From Doris montereyensis (lineage: Eukaryota; Mollusca; Gastropoda; Nudibranchia; Dorididae), in NCBI GenBank assembly GCA_037039925.1, contig JAXRKP010000637.1, positions 127,501-191,500 on the forward strand: 64,000 nt of DNA, read 5' to 3'. Both the position numbers and the translations under genes were made by a program. Every line of letters begins with the position of its first letter. Position 1 is the stretch's first letter. The notes below the pieces were generated by a model. That model had not been told where the DNA came from. It did no database searches and saw nothing but the letters and a program-made list of their open reading frames with translations. Below are positions 38,770-49,818 of this stretch, in pieces.

Positions 38770-39835
38770 TCCCCTTGAGGTAGTTAACAAAAAGTCTGCC
38801 GATAGCTGGGCTTTCTGGCAAAACGTTTTGCAAACTCAAAACGGTGTCTTCAGACTATCAAACCAATCTCTCAGTCTGCTGTTAACTTAGGGATTGTTTA
38901 TAAAAAATACAGTTAGCCCTCATATACACAGTTTTCAAGGTAAATACAGACTTACAGACTTGACTTGAAGCTGAAACCGAAAGACAATCAACATACATTT
39001 TTTACGTACTGGTTGGCAGTTATGGGGTATGATAATAAATTCCCAACTGAGGACTAGACTTGACTAATTCTTTCAAAACATAACATACCAACAATAGTCT
39101 GGCTAAGCTAAGAGTAGAACACTTTCAAGGGATATGCAATGGGGGCACAGCTCTTCAAATGCAAACTAAGCAGTGGCAGTGATCATCTCTTAAAGTTAAA
39201 GTTCATATCAAAGATCAACGACCAAATGATTGTATGGAGGCTGTACTTCAAAAGTGTCTTGACATATGTGCATTCCCATATTGAAAAAAGGAGGTTTTGC
39301 AATAAAAAATAAAGTGAATTTAAAGTTACTTTTATACCTGTATAAGATAAGAACAAATTTGGCTTTTAGTAATGTTAGTCATGACTTCTATAATTTGAAT
39401 GGTGGCAATTTATTCTATGTAACATTGACCGGATCTTAATAAAGTATGAATGTTTTGTTAAACTGTTTTTTGATGCAGACACATTCCCAAACATAAATTC
39501 ACATATTTCTACTATAGATGTTCATTTCTATGTAAAAACTACAAAAAAACTTGTGAGAAGGACAACAAAACATGTATGAATGTAACACTGTTTCTTTTTG
39601 TAAGACATCTTTGTTAACTCATTGCTTCCCAATGTGCCCGATTGCGACCGCTAAAATCAAACATTGCGTTGTTCAATGCGCCCGACCCAATTTCGAAAGC
39701 ACTCGTATGTGTTTGAGCTTAATCTGCATACAGTGGGCGGTACAATATTGGTGTATAGTTATTAGTTTGCCCAAAGATCTTAAAGAAAAAAAGCCAACAG
39801 ATTACTACTAACATATATAGTAATACAATAGTACA
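38770..39835. other. Intergenic sequence
   Basis: No gene recognised. A piggyBac-end-like TTAACTCATTGCTTCCCA occurs at 39614. Confidence 0.4.
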
Positions 39836-39837
39836 GC

Positions 39838-40084
39838 AAGTCCCATACTCAAGAGTTGGGAGTAGGGTAATCAGGAATAGAATCATGACGATTCTAGTCA
39901 TACGGCACAATGGGGTGGTTTGACATTACTTTCCACATTGCCTTTCGTTTTAGTCTGAAAAGAACTAGCTAACCATTTCGCAGCTGGATTGACAGGAGGG
40001 CCAGAAAAATTTGCCCGGCTTGGGAATCAAACTCTTGCTCCATGGGTGGTAGCCAGATGCTCTACTGACTGAGTCAACGGTGCT
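39838..40084 (-). mobile_element. SINE-C copy
   Basis: Minus orientation. The head includes a B-box-like GAGTTTGATTCCC followed by GGGCAAATTTTTCTGGCCCT and, further on, GACTACCCTA/TACCCTACTCCC-type sequence ending in GAGTATGGGACT. A second copy in the same orientation is at 56486-56695. Confidence 0.65.
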
Positions 40085-40389
40085 TCTGACACACACACAC
40101 ATATACATATTATACTTTAAATTACTTACTGAAATCTCCCCATGTTTGTTCAATTCAAATCCAATTTCAACAAGGGAGCTAGCGGGAAAACACATCTTTG
40201 TCTTTATTATTAAACATAATCTTATTTGTTTCATTGTGTTAATATTAGACTGGTTGACTGCAAGACATTTGACGATGAGTATTGAGTATCTGTTGAGTGA
40301 CATCATTTCATGACCCGAGATGAATACAGCTCTAACTCAAAATGTTAGGTGACAAGAGTTAACATGTTCCAGGGTTTACTGAGGGTACA

Positions 40390-41529
40390 CATGCTTATTT
40401 TTCCCCTCAATAGTGTGTCTAGAAGGTTGAATCAAAATGCTTATTTTTCCCCTCAATAGTGTGTCTAGAAGGTTGAATCAAAATGCTTATTTTCCCCCAA
40501 TATTGTGTCTAGAAGGTTGAATCAAAATGCTTATTTTTCCCCTCAATAGTGTGTCTAGAAGGTTGAATCAAAATGCTTATTTTTCCCCTCAATATTGTGT
40601 CTAGAAGGTTGAATCAAAATGCTTATTTTTCCCCTCAATAGTGTGTCTAGAAGGTTGAATCAAAATGCTTATTTTTCCCCTCAATAGTGTGTCTAGAAGG
40701 TTGAATCAAAATGCTTATTTTTCCCCTCAATAGTGTGTCTAGAAGGTTGAATCAAAATGCTTATTTTTCCCCTCAATAGTGTGTCTAGAAGGTTGAATCA
40801 AAATGCTTATTTTTCCCCCAATAATGTGTCAATAATTGAATCAAAATCTATTTTTCCCCTCAATAGTGTGTCTAGAAGGTTGAATCAAAATGCTTATTTT
40901 TCCCCTCAATAGTGTGTCTAGAAGGTTGAATCAAAATGCTTATTTTTCCCTCAATAGTGTGTCTAGAAGGTTGAATCAAAATGCTTTTTTTCCCTCAATA
41001 GTGTCAAAATGCCCTCAATAGTGTGTCTAGAAGGTTGAATCAAAATGCTTTTTTTTCCTCAATAGTGTGTCTAGAAGGTTGAATCAAAATGCTTATTTTT
41101 CCTCAATAGTGTGTCTAGAAGGTTGAATCAAAATGCTTATTTTTCCCCTCAATAGTGTGTCTAGAAGGTTGAATCAAAATGCTTTTTCCTCAATAGTGTG
41201 TCTAGAAGGTTGAATCAAAATGCTTATTTTCCCCTCAATAGTGTGTCTAGAAGGTTGAATCAAAATGCTTTTTTTCCTCAATAGTGTCTAGAAGGTTGAA
41301 TCAAAATGCTTTTCCCTCAATAGTGTGTCTAGAAGGTTGAATCAAAATGCTTATTTTTCCCCTCAATAGTGTGTCTAGAAGGTTGAATCAAAATGCTTAT
41401 TTTTCCCCTCAATAGTGTGTCTAGAAGGTTGAATCAAAATGCTTATTTTTCCCCTCAATAGTGTGTCTAGAAGGTTGAATCAAAATGCTTATTTTTCCCC
41501 TCAATAGTGTGTCTAGAAGGTTGAATCAA
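40390..41529. repeat. 46 bp minisatellite, left block
   Basis: About 25 units of TGCTTATTTTTCCCCTCAAT + AGTGTGTCTAGAAGGTTGAA + TCAAAA, with some shortened units (40815-40855, 40985-41290). The array stops at 41529 in the middle of a unit, at TCAA. Confidence 0.95.
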
Positions 41530-43313
41530 CGGGCCGTAAACATAGACTGTGCACAAGTTGTGCTTGTGCCTAGCACAGCTAGTTACTCGCAAACATTCGT
41601 ATCTTTTTGCGTCGGCCGGTAAAATAAGACTAAGACCGTGCTTGTCTAAAGTGGGCGTGAAACTAGCTGCGTAGGCACAGTGTTCGCGGTTTCTAAGTTA
41701 GCGGTTGTATTTGACTTACCCGTTACCGCGCATGTGTATGATAACATTTCCTTCGTTGAGTCTACTTTCGAAATCAGGTTCAATCGACTTCAAACCTCAT
41801 TTGAGCTTTGACTTCAGATGAAGACAGTTCACGACAGAAATCTTATACTTTCAAATGAGACATAGCACAAAAATGAGCTTGAACATTTTGTTAGAATCAA
41901 AGACCTTTCATATGTAGGAAGAGATTAAGATCCAGAAATTTAGAGCTCTCTCGGTCTACCGTTACTAATCTAAATCAAACACTTGCCTGGCAAGTCAGCT
42001 TTCTGCTGAAATTAGGTCTACTCATCCACATGAATCCAATGCATAAACATAGCCACAACATGGAAACTGACATGTCAATCTCGTCATCCTCTCTTCTCTC
42101 CTGTTTAGTTCGTCTTTTTCATTTTCATTGTTGTCTTCACTTGCTTATCTTCATCCTTTTCTTCAATTTCTTTTAGATCTTTATCCCCTCTTTTTACCTT
42201 TTCCGTCTTTCTTCAATTCTTTTGTCTTTTCTGTCTGATTTTCTTCAATTTTTTTGTCTTTTCCGTTTCTTCAATTTTTTCATCTTCGTTGGCTTTATTG
42301 TCTTTCTCAATGTTTTCGTCTTCTCCGTCTCTGTGGTTTTTCTTTAATTTTTCGTCTTGTCTGTCGTTTAAAATTTTTTCGTCTTCTGTGTCTCTGTCGC
42401 TTTTCTGAAATGTTTTCGTCTTCTTAGATTTTTTCCTTTTCTCCATTTCCCTTCATCAATGTTTTTGTCTTCTCCGTTTTTCTTAAATTTTTCGACTTCT
42501 CCGTGTTTCTTAGATTTTTTCGTCTTTTCGGTCTCTTAAATTTCTTCGTCTTTTAAAAATTTTTTCATCTTCTCCTTTCTTTAATTTTGTCGTCTTCTCC
42601 GTCTCAGTTGCTTCTTCAATTTTTTCGTCTTTACCATCTCTCGTCGTTTTTTTTGTCTTCGTTTTTCTACAATTATTTTTGTCTTGACTTTACTTTGAGT
42701 CTTTCTTAAATTGTTTCGTCTTTTCCTTCTTTCTTAAATTTTTTCGCCTTCTCTGTCTCTGTCGTTTTTCTTACATGTTTTTATCTTCTCTGTCTTTCTT
42801 AGATTTTTTGTCTTCTCCGTCTTACTCTTAACTGTCTTTCTTCAATTGTTTTATCTTCTTCATCTGTCTTCAAATGTTTTCGTCTGCTCCACTTTTCTTA
42901 AATTTTGTTGACTTTTCTGTCTTTACTGTCGTTCGTCAATTTTTTCTTCTTCTCCGTCTCTGTCGATTATCTTCAATTTTTTGTCTTCTCCAACTTTTTA
43001 AGATTTATTCCTCTCCGTCTTTCTTCAAATTATTACGTTTTTGCCGTCTTTCTTCAAATTTTTCATCTACTCCGTCTTTCTTCCATCTTTTTCATCTTCT
43101 CCTTCCATCTTTTTCATCTTCTCCGTCTGTCTTCAACATTTTCGTCTTCTCCATCTTTTCAGTCTTTCTTCAATTTTTTCGTCTCCTCTGTCTGTCACTT
43201 TTCTTCTATTTTTTTCGTCTTCTCTGTCTTTCTTCAATTTTATTGTCTTTTCCGGCTGTCTTTAAATTTTTTTTCGGCATCAACACAACTTGCGAACAGT
43301 CTATGATTACGGC
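41530..43313. mobile_element. 1.78 kb TIR element inserted in the 46 bp minisatellite
   Basis: The left end (41533 on) reads GCCGTAAACATAGACTGTGC..AAGTTGTG..TGCC. The right end read in reverse is GCCGTAATCATAGACTGTTC..AAGTTGTG..TGCC, about 31 of 38 positions matching. The element is flanked by TCAA at 41526-41529 and 43314-43317, and deleting it plus one TCAA restores a normal repeat unit. The interior (42100-43270) is a degenerate pyrimidine-rich repeat of TTCTTCAATTTTTTCGTCTT type. No transposase is seen, so it is non-autonomous. Confidence 0.8.
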
Positions 43314-43830
43314 TCAAAATGCTTACTTCCCCCCCCAATAGTGTGTCTAGAAGGTTGAATCAAAATGCTTATTTCCCCCTCAATAGTGTGTCTAGAAGGT
43401 TGAATCAAAATGCTTATTTTTCCCCTCAATAGTGTGTCTAGAAGGTTGAATCAAAATGCTTATTTTTCCCCTCAATATTGTGTCTAGAAGGTTGAATCAA
43501 AATGCTTATTTCCCCCTCAATAGTGTGTCTAGAAGGTTGAATCAAAATGCTTATTTCCCCCTCAATAGTGTGTCTAACTAGAAGGTTGAATCAAAATGCT
43601 TATTTCCCCCTCAATAGTGTGTCTAGAAGGTTGAATCAAAATGCTTATTTTTCCCCTCAATAGTGTGTCTACAAGGTTGAATCAAAATGCTAATTTTTTC
43701 CCTCAATAATGTGTCTAGATGTAGAAGGTTGAATCAAAATGCTAATTTTTTCCCTCAATAGTGTGTCTACAAGGTTGAATCAAAATGCTTATTTTTCCCC
43801 CAATAATGTGTCTAGAAGGTTGAATACAAA
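43314..43830. repeat. 46 bp minisatellite, right block
   Basis: About 11 more units of the same 46 bp repeat, continuing in register with the block ending at 41529. Variants have TTATTTCCCCCTCAATAG or GTGTCTACAAGG. Confidence 0.95.
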
Positions 43831-44330
43831 AGGATTCAGTTGTTTTTTGTTTCATTTTGAGCGAAATTAAGAAAGCAAAATCTTTTACATCAATTTTCTC
43901 AAAAGCAAGGCTAATCTCGTTTGAGCCGTATTACGCTGGGGTCATGATTTGTATTATATCTAGTGCCCCTCTTACCCATTTGCTTAGGTTTGTAATTGAA
44001 GTATTGAGATGTATACGTATCATGAGGTGACTTCAGGGCAAACAGCAAGATGAAAGACACGTAAAAGAGTGAAAGGAAAGAAGTAGGAACTACCCATTAA
44101 GACCCGGCATATTTATGCTGAGGAGATTAGCACACTCATGCCGGAATTTAAACCTAGGACAATCAGCCTACGTGATTACCACTATATTTCTGGACTGTAA
44201 TTAATCACCCGTCACCCCCCCTCCCATCCCAAAGTCCCTTTCCCCCCCTCCTTTCAATGCCTTTCTTTTTTTCTCTCCATTAATCCATTAAATGAGAACT
44301 ACAAATTACATAAACACAAATTTACACAGC

Positions 44331-44336
44331 TTTATT
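44331..44336 (-). promoter_or_regulatory. Possible polyadenylation signal of the TBK1-like gene
   Basis: TTTATT on the plus strand reads AATAAA on the minus strand, about 715 nt past the stop at 45050. Use of this site would place the (AAT)n tract at 44570-44810 in the 3' untranslated region. It is the first AATAAA I noticed downstream, but the motif is common in AT-rich DNA. Confidence 0.35.
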
Positions 44337-44569
44337 GAAATCTTACACACACACACACACACACACAAATATCTGCATAAAATCATCTGACAAATATCTG
44401 CTCGAACAAAAGAACCAAGTCAGATTGATCCGACTAATCAATCGGTCTTTTCCATATCCCATGATAAATTTATGAGACTTACATCACCAATCAACATTTC
44501 ATACACAATTCACTTGACACAACATTTTTGTTCAAATTCTAATAGAAATAAAATTAACAAAACAGATAA

Positions 44570-44612
44570 TAATAATAGCAATAATAATAATAATAACAAT
44601 AATAATAATATT

Positions 44613-44661
<49 letters not shown>

Positions 44662-44738
44662 GTAATAATAATAATAGTAATAATAATAATAATAACAATA
44701 ATAATAATATTAATAATAATAATAATAATAATAATAAT

Positions 44739-44798
<60 letters not shown>

Positions 44799-44812
44799 TA
44801 AATAATAATAAT
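44570..44812. repeat. (AAT)n microsatellite
   Basis: About 80 AAT units with occasional AAC and AGT variants, giving a poly-Asn frame on the plus strand. Probably in the 3' untranslated region or flank of the TBK1-like gene. Confidence 0.97.
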
Positions 44813-44859
44813 ATTTAAGGTTTAACTTTAAAAAAAAAACTTGTTAAAAAATTATAAAC

Positions 44860-45110
44860 CATCGGCTCAGAATTACATTATCCTAACTACACATTTGACA
44901 ATTTTGGACTTTAAAATATTTATAAGATTCACAATCGTCAAGTGTCCTGTCCCACAAGAAAACAAAAACAACAACAAACCAAAGGCCAAAATCTGTCTAC
45001 AATTGTCACAAATCTTACTTTTGATTTTTCTCTTACTTCCGATTCTCTCTCAGCTGAGAAGAAAAGAGCCTTTTTTTTCTCTTTCAAAAAGTTTATGAGT
45101 CCATACAATA
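44860..45110. repeat. Dispersed repeat E, copy 1
   Basis: CATCGGCTCAGAATTACATT, TAACTACACATTTGACAATT, AGTGTCCTGTCCCACAAG and TTGTCACAAATCTTAC appear in the same order at 48765-48995 and at 55725-56495. Overlaps the end of the last TBK1-like exon. Confidence 0.7.
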
Positions 45111-45425
45111 TAGTTCTGAGCCGATGAAATCCCCCAAAATATGAAAAAAAGAAAAGAAAGAATCATGGAAAATGCAGTTGGACTAATCCACGTAAACAGC
45201 CGACTGTTGTTGTCACAAGGCAGGTCTGATTGTCCAATGATGTGGGCGATGGCTGGATTCTGGTCACTGTGCAGCTGACCTGTGTCGTAAAAGGTCTTGT
45301 CACCACGGACGGCTCTTTTTCTGCTGCTGCTGTTGTTGTGACCTCCATCCACACTCAACGCCGTGGCTTGGATCATGGATGATGAGTAGTGAGTGAGTGA
45401 GTGACATCTATCACAGATGATACTT
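45050..45425 (-). CDS. TBK1: TBK1-like last exon J, tail uncertain
   Basis: The acceptor ATTGCTTCAG ends at 45426, and the phase agrees with exon I (AG + A = Arg). The frame stays open to TGA at 45052-45050. The early part includes TALSVDGGHNN, similar to the end of TBK1 (GSLTMDGGL). After that the tail is basic, then unusually hydrophobic (FSMILSFLFFIFWG), and its last 20 or so codons fall in a dispersed repeat (44860-45110). The true end may therefore be earlier through an unseen splice, or the tail may be young sequence. Confidence 0.5.
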
Positions 45426-48400
45426 CTGAAGCAATATTTTCACATCTCCAGATGAGGTGTGCTCGTCTGTCAGGAGATGTCATCTTGCTCCAGTGCCGTG
45501 GGCATGGCACTTGGTATAGTTACTTTTTCCGAAGGGCTCGAAATAAATAAATCATCCATGCTAAAATTAGACGAGGAGGAGGAAGGGGGGTGGATAACAA
45601 AGCAAAATAAAAAAAATTCCCATGAAACAGAATTTGAGGAAATAACATGCATGACATACATTGAAGAAAAGATATACTTAAAATTAACATTAGTTACTTA
45701 AGTTTGGAGAACGATAAAGGTGGTGGTAGACTAGAATGAAAAGTAGAAGATGAAGTCAATGATATAAACTGAAGAAGTTGCAGACAGAATACAATGCTTA
45801 GCACTTACAATGCTTAGCAACTATAGATGAGCCAGGTAAATCAGTCTCATAATTCTCTCTCTCTCTCTCTTCAAGAGTTTACACGTCTTATGAAATGCAA
45901 TTTCATCAGTCTCTATTGTTTCTATTTGACTATTACATTTCACAGCTAAACAAAGTTACCTAAAATTTATTCAGTGCTAAAAATGTTCATGTTTTCTACA
46001 CATGATGAGGAATAACAACAAAAAAGCCCAAAAAGAGAACTATAAATATAAAGTAGCTCTTCACTTTCAATCACCACACATAACACATGATTGTACCAAA
46101 AGTGTCCATTAACCTTTTTATTCTGTTTTGAATTTAACTATCAATATCAAGCAATATGCAAATGCAAAATTCTTTAGTGACAGAGTACCTCATTAAGACT
46201 TCAAAATTGCCTGCCAGCAGTTTATGTATATCTTTGAGCTTATCCTCAAGGCCCCGAGTTTGCTCTGCAAGCGTCTGCACACTGTGGAAAGTGACATGAT
46301 CAGAAATTATGTTCAAAAGTTCAAGACGCTTTGGTCTCAAAAACATACATTTTGATTTAATTTGATTTGATTTTACCCACATCCACAGCTAAGGAGGTCT
46401 CAGGTTTTTAAAATTTAAAAAATTATTTTGCCTTGACTGCTCTGTAAACAACCAATGGATCTTTTAATGAGCAGAGTGTCGAGATCTGCACACAGAACCT
46501 CCTTTTTATCGTCCGTCTCCGATGGGTCTAGGTGTCAATCCATCTACCTTGACCAGGGGGGGGGGGGGTGGGTTTACTCGAAAGAACTGGAGAAGATCTT
46601 TCAACCCGTTAGGCATGAACCCACAACCTTTCGGTTGAGAGGCCAACACCTTGCTTCTGGACCACCGAATCACCTCTTTAAAACATATCATTGCAAGGTG
46701 CTAAAAAAAAACCCAGACAAACAAACACAACAAAACAAACCAAAAGTCTCTAAAATCAGTACTAAATTATTTTTCTTCAAATGAATAAAATTCTACTTTC
46801 TGTATGTCACAATAATAAAGAGATTAATTAAATAAATGAATTTTTAAAAAAGTGACATATAATGAAATAGTGAATCTGCGGAGCAATAAATCTCATATTA
46901 TACTTGACCTGAAAAAAGAAATACCCGAATTCATGTTGGCATTCCTTCAGTTTTATGTAATAGGCTGAGACATCAAGAGGACAAATATAAGCCTTTAGCT
47001 TACCCATTTTCAACAGCAACACTCTCCATTGTGCTCCCACGCATGTCCAATATGGTTGAATTAGTGACTGACGACGCATTCCTACCCAAGGTCATTTCAT
47101 CTCTACTGGAGGAGTTTCCATCTTTGCTAATGGACGATGTTCCATATTCAGACTCCTGAACAACCATCAGCTGCTCCAAGCTCGATTCTCGAAGCTGTGC
47201 GATAAAAGTTGCAAGGCTAGGACTAACTTGTTTTTTTTATTATTCATTTATTGTCAATGGGTTTTTCCCCGTTTTTTGTTGTGATTGTTTTTTATTACAA
47301 TAAGACAAGGAAAGACAAGGAAGGAGAAAGATTAAGAAATCTTGGTAATTATTGTTACATGTGATATAGAGAGAAAACAGCCATGGTTTGTTTTGATGAT
47401 AGAATTTTAAAGGTTTACAACAAAGGTCACATCTATCAAAATACAGACACAGTACAATATGCCTTACAAGCGATATTGAGAAAAACAGCCATCATTTTCT
47501 GTTGATGATTGAATTTCAAAGGGCATTTACAGCATAGGAAGATATGTTTATCAATGTACAGAAACAGTACAATACATTGATGCACATCTTGATGTCGCTA
47601 CATACAATGACCACACAGTGAATTCAGAGGAATCAGCAAGACGAAGAGAGATGTAAAAGAATGCATAAAAAGAAGAAGCGCTTGTCTGTAGTGTTTGCAA
47701 ACCATCCGGTTTATAATGTGTTTACATTGAAAATTCCTTTTTTTTTTTAAAGAACCATTATGTCTGGTTCAGCAAAACAATAGAAGATGACATTGACTAT
47801 TCCAAACACGGATAATATATCAATTAAATAAAAATAGATGGTGACACATTGCTTCATAAATCAATGCTAAGATTGATTTTTCTGAAATTAGACGATGACA
47901 CAATTTGATTTGATTTGATTTACCCACATCCACAACTAGGGTGATCTCTGGGTTTTTGGTAGGATTTTTTATTTTGCCCGGACTGCCTTGTTAACAGTCA
48001 AAGGATCTTTAATGTGCACAGAGCGTTTTTATTTGCACACAGGACCTCCTTTTTATCGTCCGTCTCTGATGGGACTGAGTGTTGATCCACCTACCTGGAT
48101 CAGGAGGGTAGATTTTGCTCGAAAAAAACTTGAGAAAATTTTTCAACCATAGGCAGGACTCGAACCCACTATGTTTTGGTTGAGAGGTCCAACACCCTGT
48201 CTCTGGACTACCTAGTCCCCCAATGACACAACATACGCTGCATAAATTGATGACAACCTGAACTATTCTAAATATGGATGATGACCTTATTTCTTCTAAA
48301 AATGGGTGATGACATAATCTATACTCTGGAAATCGATGATGATGTTAACAGGTGCCAATTTTGATTATGAAAGTATGCATTGTAAATAGATGATGATGTT

Positions 48401-49764
48401 AACAGGTGCCAATTTTAATTATGAAAGTATGCATTGTAAATAGATGATGATGTTAACAGGTGCCAATTTTAATTATGAAAGTATGCATTGTAAATAGATG
48501 ATGACACAATGGCGGCATTCTCAGAATGGATGATGATGCCTATCCTCAAAAGATGGATGCTTCAATTTAACTGTTCTAAAAACAAATGATGACAATACCT
48601 CTACCTGCAACAGAAATAGATACGACACAAAAAAATTCTGAATTTAAATGGATACTTACAACTGTAAAGAGAAAAAAAAAGGAAAAAAAAAAGCAAGCTT
48701 ATACTCATATTTTTTTTAGATAGAATAGGAAGCACAGCCGTTGTCATCCAAGACACAAATCGTTGGCTCAGATTCATTCTGCCCTTACTACACATTTGAT
48801 GATTTTTGAGTTATAATCATTATTTGTCAGATTCACAGTCATCAATCAATTATTTGTCAGATTCACACAGACATCAATCAACTATCCTGTCTCTGCAAAA
48901 ATGTTTTAAAAAGAAAAACAAATTCGGCCCAGAGTTTGTGACACATTTCACTTGCATTTTATCTCAAACTTCAGATTCTCTTTCCAGCTTTTTGCTCAAA
49001 TCGGGGTTTACGTGCAGTAAGGACAAGGTAACTCTGAGCTGCCGCCACCAACGTACGGGACAAACTCATCGCGCTTACCTTGACCATCTTTTCACTCAGT
49101 AGTTTCTGGCATCTCAGAACGCTGGCAATGTTCACTTCCACCTTTATCACGCGACTCAAGAACCGCCCAAGGTTGCTGTGACACAGCGCATGAAATAAAG
49201 AAATGAGAAAAACACACCTCCAATGACATGAAATAAAGATGATTAATTTTCCCTGCCCATCGCAATCTTTTCCACTTGAGAAACTACTTTTTGTTGTACA
49301 GTGGTCTCTGCCTAAGGGTCCAGCCCTAAGGAGACTGAACAATGCGCACTTTTTGTTGTACAGTGGTCTCTGCCTAAGGGGCCAGCCCTAAGGAGACTGA
49401 ACAATGCGCACTTTTTGTTGTACAGTGGTCTCTGCCTAAGGGGCCAGCCCTAAGGAGACTGAACAATGCGCACTTTTTGTTGTACAGTGGTCTCTGCCTA
49501 AGGGGCCAGCCCTAAGGAGACTGAACAATGCGCTATCTTAGGCGAATACTGAATAATATGGGGGTGTGGCATAGATTATAATCATTATGTAACGTTTATC
49601 GGTCATACCTTTAGGCCTAGATAATAGAGCTCAGACTGAAAACAAGGAGGAGGACGCATAAGAAAGGTTAGTAAGAACGAAGTAGTGAACATTTCTAGAA
49701 AAATTCATTCCTCTTTTTCTGTTTCTATTGATTACAACACTAGGTAGCTGTTACATCAAATAAC

Positions 49765-49818
<54 letters not shown>

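Noticed and set aside
42213..43341. Charged Lys/Glu-rich minus frame and Phe/Ser-rich plus frames
   Set aside because: Both come from the degenerate pyrimidine-rich repeat inside the TIR element.
40390..43830. CRISPR-like array of direct repeats
   Set aside because: The 46 bp units abut directly, with no unique spacers. The genome is eukaryotic and the gap is a TIR element.
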